Source of the DNA: Bacteroidales bacterium
GTDB lineage: Bacteria; Bacteroidota; Bacteroidia; Bacteroidales; F082
Length of the DNA stretch: 64,000 nt
Direction of reading: 5' to 3'
Assembly (NCBI GenBank): GCA_023229135.1
Contig: JALNZT010000023.1
Location: 1 to 64,000, forward strand
Part shown: positions 1 to 8,387 of the stretch, in pieces
Position numbering within the stretch: position 1 is the stretch's first letter
How the letters are laid out: each line of letters begins with the position of its first letter
Translations under genes and position numbers: made by a program
The notes under the pieces: generated by a model
The model's input: only the letters and a program-made list of their open reading frames with translations
Told to the model about the DNA's origin: nothing
Databases searched by the model: none

Positions 1-71
1 TTTTCATCAAGGAAAAGCGAAATAATATCTTCAGCAAGACCTGGTAAATTTTTATCAACGACAATTGTATT
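1..71 (-). CDS. Possible partial DUF5615/PIN-like N-terminus, runs off the left edge
   Basis: The minus strand reads TIVVDKNLPGLAEDIISLFL and continues out of the window. This resembles the start of small DUF5615 PIN-like proteins, which typically open with a VDENLP motif. There is no ATG in frame, and a stop codon lies immediately upstream, so this is either a fragment with an unusual start or a decayed copy. Only about 23 residues are visible, so the call is weak. Confidence 0.2.
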
Positions 72-144
72 TTACGAATAAAAACTGTTAGCAAACTGAT
101 TATCTGATAATGGGTCAGGATATCTGAGATTACGTGAATGTTGG

Positions 145-173
145 CTTTTGAACGTCCGAAAGGACTTCAAAAG
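145..173 (+). other. Hairpin with GAAA tetraloop
   Basis: Arms CTTTTGAA-c-GTCC and GGAC-TTCAAAAG pair over 12 bp with one bulged C around a GAAA loop, which is a GNRA-type loop if transcribed from the plus strand. No T-run follows on the plus strand. It lies in a roughly 180-base stretch without a gene between the partial left-edge ORF and the fabD terminator. Its function is unknown. Confidence 0.45.
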
Positions 174-252
174 GTCAAGAGTAAAAAAATGCTTTGTATA
201 AATATTTGATATAATGATAGTTGTGTCACGAATTACAAATCCGTGTCAAGCC

Positions 253-297
253 AAAAAAATCCCAAACAATTTAGTTTCAAACTAAATCATTCGGGAT
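253..297 (-). terminator. Rho-independent terminator downstream of fabD
   Basis: On the minus strand a stem of about 19 bp (ATCCC...ATTTAGTTT against AAACTAAAT...GGGAT, three G-U wobbles, one-base loop) is followed directly by a run of seven T. It lies about 55 bases beyond the fabD stop. A smaller 7-bp hairpin (CTGCTGA/TCAGCAG, 310-329) sits between the stop and this terminator. Confidence 0.85.
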
Positions 298-350
298 CTT
301 TTAAATTTTCTGCTGAGTTTTTTCAGCAGGAATAAATTTTCTGTCGGTCT

Positions 351-1232
351 TTAAATCGTAGCGCTCATGGTGACGATATTGCGGTCAACTTTTTTAAACA
401 AGCCTTGCAACACGTTTCCGGGGCCTACTTCAATGATTGTTTTTGCACCATTGGCAATCATATTATTCATAATATGAGTCCATCTAACGGGAGCAGTAAG
501 TTGAGCGATGAGGTTAGTTTTGATAATCTCCGGATCGTTAACCGATTGTCCTGTAACATTTTGATAAATAGGGCAAATTCCTCGGTTAAATTTTGTTGCC
601 GCAATGGCATCAGCCAGTTCAACGCGTGCAGGCTCCATCAGCGGGCTATGGAATGCGCCGCCAACTTTGAGTGGCAGGGCACGTTTGGCACCGCCTTCAA
701 GCAGTTTTTCGCAAGCCAGTGCAACGCCTTTTTCCGAACCTGAAATCACCAGTTGGCCGGGGCTGTTATAGTTGGCCGGAATAACGACCTCTTTAATACT
801 GGCGCAGATATTTTCAACGATTTTGTCTTCTAATCCAAGAATGGCGGCCATTGTTCCTGCTTCTGCATCGCAGGCATTTTGCATGGCGATTGCGCGTTTG
901 GAAACCAGGCGTAAGCCATCTTCAAACTGCAAAGTTTTGTTAGCTACCAAGGCAGAAAACTCACCAAGTGAATGGCCTGCAACCATATCAGGCTTAAAAT
1001 CTTCACCCATTATAAGGGCCAGAATTACAGAATGCAGAAAAATGGCGGGCTGGGTAACTTTAGTCTGACGTAAGTCTTCGTCAGTGCCATCAAACATCAG
1101 ATCGGTTATCTTAAACTTCAAGATGGTGTTGGCTTTTAGGAAGAGTTCTTTTGCCTTAGCAGATTTATCGAATAAATCTTTGCCCATTCCGACAAATTGT
1201 GCTCCCTGACCCGGAAAAACATATGCTTTCAT
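351..1232 (-). CDS. fabD: Malonyl-CoA:ACP transacylase FabD
   Basis: FabD transfers malonyl from malonyl-CoA to acyl carrier protein, supplying the extender unit for type II fatty acid synthesis in the cytoplasm. The 293-residue protein is the usual length. It shows the N-terminal GQGAQ motif at residues 8-12, the nucleophile elbow GHSLG at 86-90 with Ser88 as the acylated serine, and the AFHSPLM segment with His195 as the likely catalytic histidine. The ATG at 1232 directly precedes MKAYVFPGQGAQ, the normal start of the family. It is monocistronic as far as visible: about 190 bases separate it from the next gene, and a strong terminator follows it. Confidence 0.95.
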   Translation of the reverse strand: MKAYVFPGQGAQFVGMGKDLFDKSAKAKELFLKANTILKFKITDLMFDGTDEDLRQTKVTQPAIFLHSVILALIMGEDFKPDMVAGHSLGEFSALVANKTLQFEDGLRLVSKRAIAMQNACDAEAGTMAAILGLEDKIVENICASIKEVVIPANYNSPGQLVISGSEKGVALACEKLLEGGAKRALPLKVGGAFHSPLMEPARVELADAIAATKFNRGICPIYQNVTGQSVNDPEIIKTNLIAQLTAPVRWTHIMNNMIANGAKTIIEVGPGNVLQGLFKKVDRNIVTMSATI

Positions 1233-1426
1233 GCGTAATTGTTTAATTGTTTTGCTGTTGTGGTTTAGATTTTATAGAAAAACTAAAACAGCTTAAATAG
1301 TTTGAGATAAGTACTTTTAGTTTGATTTTAAGCTTTTATAGTGGCCTATTGCAGTCTGCATTTCAATTCAAAAGTGTATGAGTTCAAAAATTCTACTGCA
1401 TTTGTTTTGGGCAGAATATGATAGTT

Positions 1427-2155
1427 TTAGTTATTTCTATTGCCGAAAAACCGGAGCAAAAATAAGAATAAATTGATAAAGTCGAGGTATAAAGTTAAGG
1501 CCCCCATGATAGTAATCTTGCGCATCCCTTCCCCCTGTGACATAGCAGAGGCTCCGATGCGTTTTAATTTTTGCACATCGTAGGCTGTGAGGCCTGTAAA
1601 AACCAGTACGCCAATAAAGCTGATGATATATTCCATAGTAGAACTTTTAAAGAAAAAGTTAACTACCGAGGCGATGATAAGACCTACCAGACCCATCATC
1701 ATCAGCGATCCGAATTTACTTAAATCGGTTTTGGTGGTGTAGCCTACCAAGGCCATCAGGCCAAACATGCCACTGGTTATCACAAAAGTTTTTGCGATAG
1801 AAGCACTGGTGTAGGCCAAAAATATAAAGCTTAAACTGAGGCCCATCAGGATGGAATAAAGCAAAAACACAAGAGTAAGCGTGGGTGCACTCATTTTATT
1901 AAAACCCATCGACATCCACAGTACCAGACCGAGTGGCGAAAGCATTATCACCCATCCCATCAGACTCATGCCGCCGGTTTCCATGTTGAACATCAACTGC
2001 ATAAAGCTGTCGTTGCCGGCAACCGTATATGAAACTAAAGCGGTAACGGCTAAAGCCAGAAACATCCACGAAAATACGTTGGCCAGAAAAGTTTTGGCCA
2101 GTGTCTGAGATTGAAAATCTACTTGCTGCGAATAAGGCTGCTGTATCCTATTCAT
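1427..2155 (-). CDS. Bax inhibitor-1/YccA family membrane protein
   Basis: This is a 242-residue inner-membrane protein with about seven hydrophobic segments separated by short loops, the layout of the UPF0005/BI-1 (YccA, YbhL) family. Family hallmarks include the GLTAYDVQKLK segment near the C-terminus, where the conserved aspartate pair region of the TMBIM fold lies, and the LYLDFINLFLFLLRFFG tail. Members are proposed to be pH-sensitive calcium leak channels or modulators of membrane proteases; the bacterial role is not settled. It lies 31 bases after folE on the same strand and may be cotranscribed with the pterin genes. Confidence 0.88.
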   Translation of the reverse strand: MNRIQQPYSQQVDFQSQTLAKTFLANVFSWMFLALAVTALVSYTVAGNDSFMQLMFNMETGGMSLMGWVIMLSPLGLVLWMSMGFNKMSAPTLTLVFLLYSILMGLSLSFIFLAYTSASIAKTFVITSGMFGLMALVGYTTKTDLSKFGSLMMMGLVGLIIASVVNFFFKSSTMEYIISFIGVLVFTGLTAYDVQKLKRIGASAMSQGEGMRKITIMGALTLYLDFINLFLFLLRFFGNRNN

Positions 2156-2186
2156 GTTAAAATTTTATTAAAAGTTAGAAAATAAA

Positions 2187-2870
2187 TTAATGCAAATTTG
2201 AACTAATCAGGCTGATAAACTCAGCACGTGTTTCGGCCCTTTGGAATGCGCCAGTGAAGTCGGAAGTGGTGGTTACGGAGCTTTGTTTTTGCACGCCACG
2301 CATGGACATGCATAGGTGTTTGGCTTCGATAACAACTGCTACTCCGAGCGGATTGAGCGCTTCTTGTATGGCTTCTTTTATTTGGTGGGTGAGGCGTTCC
2401 TGCACCTGCAAGCGGCGTGAATAAGCCTCTACAACACGCGCGATTTTGCTAAGGCCTGTGATGTATCCGTTGGGGATATAACCCACGTGGGCTTTGCCAA
2501 TAAAAGGAATCATATGATGCTCGCAGAGTGAAAAAATCTCAATATCTTTTACGATGACCATCTCGCGATAATCTTCTTTAAACTTGGCCGAAAGCAGTAT
2601 TTCACGGGGGTCGTGGTCGTATCCTTGTGTTAAAAACTGGATAGATTTGGCTACGCGGCGGGGCGTGTCGAGCAGGCCTTCGCGTTGGGTCTCTTCGCCA
2701 ATAAGATCAAGAATAGCACGGTAGTGTCCCTGAAGTAATTCAAGTTTTTCGGGTGCAAATTTTTCAATTTTTTCGTATCCTAAAAGTTCTTTTGGGCCTT
2801 TATTCATTTCTTTATTATTCATTTTTTTAAAAAACAGTGCTTGGGTTGTATTGCTGTTTTTAATTTCCAA
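2187..2870 (-). CDS. folE: GTP cyclohydrolase I
   Basis: FolE converts GTP to 7,8-dihydroneopterin triphosphate, the entry step for folate and other pterins. The zinc ligands of the family are visible as the CEHH motif (Cys116, His119) and Cys187 in HLCMSMRG. The C-terminal SSVTTTSDFTGAF segment is also characteristic. The 227-residue reading has an N-terminal extension; internal starts at 2822 or 2807 (MNNKEMNKG) would give a more typical length. As written, the start overlaps the stop of the upstream pterin synthase gene by 11 bases, so the two are probably translationally coupled. Confidence 0.93.
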   Translation of the reverse strand: MEIKNSNTTQALFFKKMNNKEMNKGPKELLGYEKIEKFAPEKLELLQGHYRAILDLIGEETQREGLLDTPRRVAKSIQFLTQGYDHDPREILLSAKFKEDYREMVIVKDIEIFSLCEHHMIPFIGKAHVGYIPNGYITGLSKIARVVEAYSRRLQVQERLTHQIKEAIQEALNPLGVAVVIEAKHLCMSMRGVQKQSSVTTTSDFTGAFQRAETRAEFISLISSNLH

Positions 2871-3273
2871 AATACGCTACAAAATTATTCTCTGATTCAT
2901 AGAGCTTTACACAATGCAGGTTGGCTCCGAGTGCTAGCACGCCATCTGCGAGTTCGTCCCATATCGCCATAGCCAGCATCTCTGTTGATGCAAACTTAGC
3001 TTGCATAAACGGCACTTCTATATTAATATTTTTGTGGTCTATTTTTTCGATGACGCGTTCGCGGATAAGCTTACTCAAGGCCTTAAGGTTAATCAAAAAG
3101 CCGGTTTCGGGATTTACCTCGCCTTTTACGGTTACAAACAGTTCGTAGTTGTGTCCGTGCCAGTTTGGATTTGAGCATTTCCCAAAAATCTGCATGTTTT
3201 GTTCGTCGGAAAAATCACTTCTAAAAAGTCGGTGTGCCGCATTAAAACGTTCTCTTCTGGTAATATGTATCAT
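2860..3273 (-). CDS. 6-pyruvoyl/6-carboxy-tetrahydropterin synthase family protein
   Basis: This 137-residue enzyme of the PTPS/QueD family acts on dihydroneopterin triphosphate, the product of the adjacent folE. Zinc ligands are His14 (NAAH), His39 and His41 (WHGHNY), and the candidate catalytic Cys33 lies in GKCSNPNWHGH. The spacing is C-x5-HGH, as in pyruvoyl-tetrahydropterin synthases. Classical QueD of queuosine synthesis has C-x3-HGH, so a queD symbol is withheld. No other queuosine gene is nearby. It is first in the pair with folE and overlaps it. Confidence 0.88.
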   Translation of the reverse strand: MIHITRRERFNAAHRLFRSDFSDEQNMQIFGKCSNPNWHGHNYELFVTVKGEVNPETGFLINLKALSKLIRERVIEKIDHKNINIEVPFMQAKFASTEMLAMAIWDELADGVLALGANLHCVKLYESENNFVAYFGN

Positions 3274-3302
3274 GGTGTTAATTAGGTTTACGGCTTGGGC
3301 GG

Positions 3303-3310
3303 CAAAATTA
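3303..3310 (-). promoter_or_regulatory. Bacteroidota -7 box TAATTTTG before the pterin genes
   Basis: The minus strand reads TAATTTTG, an exact match to the TAnnTTTG -7 consensus, 30 bases upstream of the pterin synthase ATG. No convincing TTTG -33 element is present at 19-21 bases spacing. It would drive the pterin synthase-folE pair and possibly the BI-1 gene. Confidence 0.5.
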
Positions 3311-3338
3311 CAGTTTTAATTGAATTGATATCTAAACG

Positions 3339-4385
3339 CTATTTTTTAGCTTTTGTTCCATGCCCCACAGCAAATCGTGTGCCAATCCATATCCGGAATT
3401 GTTCTATGCCTAAAGCGAAAGCGGGGGTTTTTATTGGAACCAGTGCGGTATTAAATCCGCTAACGCCACCCATTCCTGCAAACCAGTGCTTACCGTTGTA
3501 GCCGGCGGCTAGACGTAATGTCCACAGGAAGTAGGCATTATTTTTTTGGTAATGGTTTTCTTCGGTATGATAATTATAATATTGCATAAAAGCGCCGGGT
3601 AGCATAGCAGCATTTACATAAAAACGTTTCAAAAAAACCAAGGTGTAGCTGTAACCAACAAAAACACCAACCACATTAAACTTGCCACGCACCAGTTTGT
3701 CCTCATCAAACACATCGTATTTTGCGATATAGTCTTGTGGGATAAGGCTTTCGTCAGCTTTGAGTCGGTTAAGCTGAAATGCGGGCGCGATGATGAGCGA
3801 TCCGGAGCTTTTGAGCTGATATTCATTTTGAATATAGGCAGCTTTAAACGAGTGCTTTCTGTGGTTAGTCACAAAATAAACCAGGCCGCTCACGCTCTCA
3901 ATCGTCAAGTCGTCACGAATAAAATAAGGATTCCCCGGGAGATAGGAATCGATAATTTTGGGTGTATTTTCTAAATAAAAACCTCTGTAATTTACATAGG
4001 CCAACTCCGCATTTAACAGTCTGCCATAGACATTAAGCCGTATGTCGATGGACTTGGAATCGCCATAAATATCTTCATTTGTGTTGGCAAAAGGTGATTG
4101 AACCGCTAACCCAAGTCCAAACCATTTATAATAGGCTGCAACGCCAAAATGTTGTTTGCTGTTTGGCCGATAGCTTAAATCAGGCCCTTCGGCCAGGGGA
4201 TCGATAACCAGTGTTGCTGCCTCATTTAAGGAATAAACCCTTACCGTAAGCTTGTCTTTAAAGCGTTTAATATAGGTGGTATCTATCTGAGCCTGTGCAT
4301 CTTTGCTAATAAAGCTCAATAAATAAAGCACTAACAAGCCGAATAAATAGCTGCAACACCGATTACAAATATTTCGTCCCATCAT
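3339..4385 (-). CDS. DUF4421-like outer-membrane protein
   Basis: From the ATG at 4385 the protein has 348 residues. A longer open frame exists upstream, but it overlaps the preceding gene and encodes an unlikely extension. After a hydrophobic leader (YLFGLLVLYLLSF) the mature part begins DTTYIKRFKDKLTVRVYSL, which I associate with DUF4421 proteins of Bacteroidota. Repeated amphipathic strands rich in Tyr/Gly/Asn follow, consistent with a beta-barrel. Function is unknown. It is last in the porW-bactofilin-atpZ run, starting two bases after the preceding stop. Confidence 0.65.
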   Translation of the reverse strand: MMGRNICNRCCSYLFGLLVLYLLSFISKDAQAQIDTTYIKRFKDKLTVRVYSLNEAATLVIDPLAEGPDLSYRPNSKQHFGVAAYYKWFGLGLAVQSPFANTNEDIYGDSKSIDIRLNVYGRLLNAELAYVNYRGFYLENTPKIIDSYLPGNPYFIRDDLTIESVSGLVYFVTNHRKHSFKAAYIQNEYQLKSSGSLIIAPAFQLNRLKADESLIPQDYIAKYDVFDEDKLVRGKFNVVGVFVGYSYTLVFLKRFYVNAAMLPGAFMQYYNYHTEENHYQKNNAYFLWTLRLAAGYNGKHWFAGMGGVSGFNTALVPIKTPAFALGIEQFRIWIGTRFAVGHGTKAKK

Positions 4386-4386
4386 C

Positions 4387-4764
4387 CTATTTACTAACTT
4401 TAGATACAGCACGCACTTCGAGTGTTGTAAACAGGATATAGTAAACAAGAAAAGTAAGTACAAAAGGAACAACATCCTCGCGGTTAAACAGCAAATATAG
4501 TACGATAACGACCAGGTAGAGCAGTAATTTAAAGAAAGTGGCCAGCATAAAGAAATTGGTAAAATTGCTCAGTTTTTTTTCTTTGGCACGGGCATACAGC
4601 GCGTAAAGCAGGATGTTTACTGCCAGAAAAAAAATCAACAGAAACGGCCAGGCAGGACTTGTCCACTCGGCCGGCAGAAAGGTTTTGACGAGCAGGGTAA
4701 TTAGGGCAGCCAGCGCAGCAGCGATTACCAGGCGTATTGAAAAGCGTTTGAGATCGGGATTCAT
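4387..4764 (-). CDS. Small four-helix membrane protein, AtpI-like position
   Basis: A 125-residue protein with about four hydrophobic segments (for example LVIAAALAALITLLV, FLLIFFLAVNILLYAL, LVVIVLYLLF) and a basic tail. In Bacteroidota a protein of this type often sits between the AtpZ-like gene and atpB, and is treated as an AtpI-like helper of the F0 c-ring; that link is from context. I chose the ATG at 4764 over the TTG at 4773. Here the ATP synthase structural genes do not follow. Confidence 0.6.
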   Translation of the reverse strand: MNPDLKRFSIRLVIAAALAALITLLVKTFLPAEWTSPAWPFLLIFFLAVNILLYALYARAKEKKLSNFTNFFMLATFFKLLLYLVVIVLYLLFNREDVVPFVLTFLVYYILFTTLEVRAVSKVSK

Positions 4765-4774
4765 GGTCAACAAC

Positions 4775-4993
4775 TTATTTTAATAAATCTTTGATGGCGT
4801 AATAGATGGCTAAGATAACAGCTAAAATGGAGAAAGCAACTGTAAAGACCGGAAATTTCCATCCAAGCCATTTATCAAGTTCTACGCCTCCGAACACGCC
4901 GGCCAAAATTATAAACATCATTTGAAAGGCCAGAGAGGAGTATTTTGCGTAAGCATTTAAGGAGCTTGTAAATTTATTTTTGTTTTTTTTCAT
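4775..4993 (-). CDS. atpZ: AtpZ/AtpI-family protein
   Basis: From MKKNKNKFTSSL (ATG at 4993) this is a 72-residue protein with two membrane helices. The glycine-rich turn GVFGGVELDKWLGW between the helices is typical of the AtpZ/AtpI family (proposed ATP synthase assembly factor or Mg2+/Ca2+ transporter). The longer open frame upstream is antisense-like in composition and lies inside the bactofilin gene, so it was rejected as a start. The gene overlaps the bactofilin end by 20 bases and is followed one base later by the next membrane gene. Confidence 0.75.
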   Translation of the reverse strand: MKKNKNKFTSSLNAYAKYSSLAFQMMFIILAGVFGGVELDKWLGWKFPVFTVAFSILAVILAIYYAIKDLLK

Positions 4994-5351
4994 GCTGAGG
5001 CTGATTCGGTTGCAGCATTTCGCATTTACCGCTAAACTGCGCTCCCACTTCGATGGAGAGCTTGGCGGTGAGAAGTTCGCCTTCAAAAACGGCAGAAGCT
5101 TTCATGCTGGTCAGTCCTTCCACTTTAAGCTTGGCTTTGATACTGCCCGAAATATCGGCTTGCTGGCATTCCATCTCGCCCTCCACCAGACCACTTTGTC
5201 CGATAACGATTTTTCCGTTGGAGCGAATAACGCCCGTCACTGTGCCATCAATTCTGATATCACCAGCTGATTCTATATCGCCTTTTATTATGGTGCCATT
5301 ACCTATCAGATTGCGTGTTGCCGAGTCTACTGTGGTTTTATTTTGTTTCAT
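4974..5351 (-). CDS. Bactofilin (polymer-forming cytoskeletal protein)
   Basis: The 125-residue protein has the short beta-helical bactofilin core: a start near IGNGTIIKGDIESAGDIRIDG, then repeated hydrophobic/glycine turns (GVIRSNGKIVIGQSG, VEGEMECQQADISGSI) and a charged tail. Bactofilins polymerise without nucleotide at the membrane and often scaffold peptidoglycan enzymes. Context fits: an M23 peptidase gene lies beyond porW on the opposite strand. It follows porW by about 75 bases, likely in one transcript. Confidence 0.88.
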   Translation of the reverse strand: MKQNKTTVDSATRNLIGNGTIIKGDIESAGDIRIDGTVTGVIRSNGKIVIGQSGLVEGEMECQQADISGSIKAKLKVEGLTSMKASAVFEGELLTAKLSIEVGAQFSGKCEMLQPNQPQHEKKQK

Positions 5352-5425
5352 TTTGCGAATTTACTACTGTTTTTATGTCAAAAATAGTGATTTTTCAACA
5401 AATAATTTTATTCTCAGGGCTGCCA

Positions 5426-8095
5426 TTACGGCAGTTTTTCCCAAAATCGTTTATACTCGTCAATGTTTTTGTTGCGGTAAAAAATAGGATAGTTAGACAA
5501 AGAAATGGGATAAACCGAATAGTCTGTTTTTTTAATGCCGCCAAGCACATAGTCTGAGTTTTGCAGCACTTCAAAATAATCAATTGCAGCAGCACGATTC
5601 TCGAAATTGCCCACTGTTACCAGGGTGTTTTCGTTGTCGAGTATCAGGCTTTTTATCATCAGGCTTTTAATACTGAATTCACGTTTATTGAAGTCGGACA
5701 GCCGCACCTTGAGTGGATCGATACGCACATTTGCTGAGTTACAAACCAGCATCACCATATATTGAGCCTTGTCATTATCGCTATAAGGAGAAGGCGGTTC
5801 TTCGGTGCTTTCTGCTTCGGCATCTGGCGGCAAATCCAGTTCAACGGTGAGTTCATAGGTTTTTCCAATGTTGCGCAAAATATCGTTGGCCAAAGGTGTC
5901 ACGCTGCTTTCGGGATATTTTTTTACCAAACGATCCAAGGCAACAGCCATTGAATCAACTACTTCAAGTCTTCCTGAAGATACCGCACGCAAAAATGCAA
6001 AGCGTGGAAGCAATGCCGTATCCGAAGGGTATAAATTGGCAGCGCGATCAGCATTCATCACGACCCGGAAATATTGTCCGGCCTTGTATGCCTCGTAAGT
6101 ACGTTCATAAAACTCTTCCGACTCGTTGCGGGCTTGTGCTTTTTTAACAAAAAACTCGGGGTCAAGCAGCACCTGTGCATAATCAGAATCCGGAAATTCT
6201 GTGATGATCCGGTTTTTGTAATTTTCGGCTATTTCTGTTTGATTGAGCGCTGTATGCAGCTTATATAAGGAGTACCATGATGGCAGGCGGTACTCATTTT
6301 CAGGATAGCGTTCGTTCAGGCTTTGATAGGCATCAATGGCTTTTGGCTTGTCTTTAAGTCTCTCCATATAGATGAATCCCAGGTTATTAAAAGCTTCTGT
6401 TATATCTATATGGGCTTTTTCCTGCGCCTTGGCGGTTAGCGGCAAATCTTTTAAGTAATACGCTCTGTCTCTTGGTGTTGATGAAGCGGCTGCACTATCA
6501 GATAACTCTGTTTCTTCGTTGATAGCGGTTAAATCCATTCCTCCGCCACCATCAAAACTCATGCTTTGCTTGTCGCTGATGCGCCAGTTGTCTTCGAGCT
6601 TACGGCGACCCCATTTTCGCAGGAATTCTGTATAGCCGAAGCTAAGCGTATTGGGGTTATAAAAATACCATTCTGTGGATTGTTCCATGGTGCTTCCGCC
6701 GCCTACAGGTTTCTGGCCCGGCATCATCGCCATCTGTTCTTCCATGCGCTCCTGTTCGGCACGTTGTTTCTCTTCTTCAATATATGCTGCAATTATATTG
6801 TCAATAATTTTTATGCGAGCCGCCGAATCCATTGTAGCCAGTTTGAGCAGGCTGTCCTGTGTTTGCACCACTACTAAGTTTTGCACCAAATCCTGTAGCA
6901 CTACCGCGCGATTATTGATGCTGTCATAACCCGGATATTCCCGTGGGAGGGCACTTACGGCGGTGTCGTAATAAGCTTGCGAAGGCACATAGTCGTTGTT
7001 TTCAAACAAGATGCCGGCTACCATCAAGGCAGAAGTAGCTTGTTGGCTTTTGTTGGTAGTACTTACGGCAACCGATTTTCGAAGAAAGTCGATAGCTGCC
7101 ACTTCATTATTTTCTTTCAGCGCAATTTCGGCAAGGGCGTAATAAATACGGTCGCGATAATCCACGTTTTTCTCGTCGCGAAGCATCTTGTTGAGTATTT
7201 TCACAATTTGCTTGCTGTCGCCCTGTTCAGCATCAAAAGCCTTAGCCATATTGATGCGTGCTTCAAAAGCCAGCTTATATTCGGGATTACGCTTAACCAC
7301 CGCCTTAAACTGTCTGGTGGCTGCGGCCAGATTGCCTTGCCGTTCGTATAGCTGTCCCAGAATAAACATGGCACGTGTCTTCAGTTGTTTGTCTTTGCTA
7401 TCCAATATTCCGCGCTTGAGATGCGGGATGGCTGCCTCGTAATTTTTACGCACGATAAAATAGTCAGCCCACACCAGTTCCAGGTTTTGCAGCACTTCTT
7501 TTGGCATATCGTTGTCGCGTGCTGTTGCTTCGAGGCTGCGCATCATGGGCTCGGCTTTCTCGAATTGCTCAAGCTGGATATAGGTTTTTGCCAGCCAGAG
7601 ATTGGCGGTATGTCTGATTTCGTTTTTGTTGTATTGGCTGGCTACAAAATCAAAAGTACGCCTGGCGCTGATATAGTCCTGTTTTAAAAAATGCGCCTTA
7701 CCCATCATCAGGTAGCTGTCATCAATCCAGCGCACATATTCTTTGGAGCCAAATTTCATGGAATGGCGCTGCACACCTATCGATCCTTTTTGGATGGCAC
7801 GATCCATGGGCTGATAAATGCGCTGTGCATCGCTTTTTTTACCATAATTAAACACCCGTAACACCTGAATGTAATCGTCTTCTACGTTTTTGTTCAAGTC
7901 TTTTATGCCTTGTTTAAGACTCTCATTACCATTCCAGTACACATTATATTTGCTGGTAATATTGTGATAAGTACGGCGCGTCCAGGTATTTTTTTTGGTG
8001 GAGCAGCCACCCAGCATGAGTACTATTAGCGTCAATGCCAGAAAGCGCGTGTAATTCCTGTATTTTTTCAACTTCTTTATACGTTTAACTACCAT
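5426..8095 (-). CDS. porW: PorW/SprE-type TPR lipoprotein of the type IX secretion system
   Basis: An 889-residue lipoprotein: basic N-terminus, hydrophobic segment, then lipobox LGGC with Cys31. The sequence after it (TRRTYHNITSKYNVYWNGNE) and the run of TPR units over roughly residues 60-750 match the PorW/SprE family, which in other Bacteroidota links the periplasmic PorK/N (GldK/N) ring to the outer-membrane translocon. Length agrees with family members. The C-terminal 130 residues (NSANVRIDPLKVRLSDFNKR region) form a separate non-TPR domain. It heads the bactofilin-atpZ operon. The partner gldKLMN genes are in the same window, at 58.9-63.9 kb. Confidence 0.88.
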   Translation of the reverse strand: MVVKRIKKLKKYRNYTRFLALTLIVLMLGGCSTKKNTWTRRTYHNITSKYNVYWNGNESLKQGIKDLNKNVEDDYIQVLRVFNYGKKSDAQRIYQPMDRAIQKGSIGVQRHSMKFGSKEYVRWIDDSYLMMGKAHFLKQDYISARRTFDFVASQYNKNEIRHTANLWLAKTYIQLEQFEKAEPMMRSLEATARDNDMPKEVLQNLELVWADYFIVRKNYEAAIPHLKRGILDSKDKQLKTRAMFILGQLYERQGNLAAATRQFKAVVKRNPEYKLAFEARINMAKAFDAEQGDSKQIVKILNKMLRDEKNVDYRDRIYYALAEIALKENNEVAAIDFLRKSVAVSTTNKSQQATSALMVAGILFENNDYVPSQAYYDTAVSALPREYPGYDSINNRAVVLQDLVQNLVVVQTQDSLLKLATMDSAARIKIIDNIIAAYIEEEKQRAEQERMEEQMAMMPGQKPVGGGSTMEQSTEWYFYNPNTLSFGYTEFLRKWGRRKLEDNWRISDKQSMSFDGGGGMDLTAINEETELSDSAAASSTPRDRAYYLKDLPLTAKAQEKAHIDITEAFNNLGFIYMERLKDKPKAIDAYQSLNERYPENEYRLPSWYSLYKLHTALNQTEIAENYKNRIITEFPDSDYAQVLLDPEFFVKKAQARNESEEFYERTYEAYKAGQYFRVVMNADRAANLYPSDTALLPRFAFLRAVSSGRLEVVDSMAVALDRLVKKYPESSVTPLANDILRNIGKTYELTVELDLPPDAEAESTEEPPSPYSDNDKAQYMVMLVCNSANVRIDPLKVRLSDFNKREFSIKSLMIKSLILDNENTLVTVGNFENRAAAIDYFEVLQNSDYVLGGIKKTDYSVYPISLSNYPIFYRNKNIDEYKRFWEKLP

Positions 8096-8178
8096 AACTC
8101 AATTTAGTGGGAAATATTATTTTTCGCCTATTGCCCAGGACAACGAAAAACGAAGCCACTTATGATTAAAAGTGTGTG

Positions 8179-8186
8179 CAAATGTA
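8179..8186 (-). promoter_or_regulatory. Bacteroidota -7 box TACATTTG for porW
   Basis: TACATTTG on the minus strand matches TAnnTTTG exactly, 84 bases upstream of the porW ATG in the divergent spacer. A TTTC about 20 bases further upstream is a weak -33 candidate. Confidence 0.45.
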
Positions 8187-8359
8187 AACAAATCAGGGCT
8201 TATGCCGAAAGGCTTTTTGAGTGATCTGGAAATTTGTTTTCAGCCACGCGCTTATCCGCAAGGCTTTTACATTGTTGAACTTAATCTGGATTTTTATGAG
8301 AATCAGCGATATTTTTTTTGGCTTTTTTAGTGATAAAGATGGGCTGCGTTATAAATCCC

Positions 8360-8367
8360 TACTTTTG
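8360..8367 (+). promoter_or_regulatory. Bacteroidota -7 box TACTTTTG for the M23 peptidase gene
   Basis: TACTTTTG matches TAnnTTTG and lies 20 bases before the ATG at 8388, leaving a very short leader. No clear -33 element was found. Confidence 0.4.
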
Positions 8368-8387
8368 TGGCAACTTATTTTTAGGTT

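Noticed and set aside
405..1068. Open frames on the plus strand across fabD
   Set aside because: They lie antisense to a clearly recognisable fabD and have no family features.
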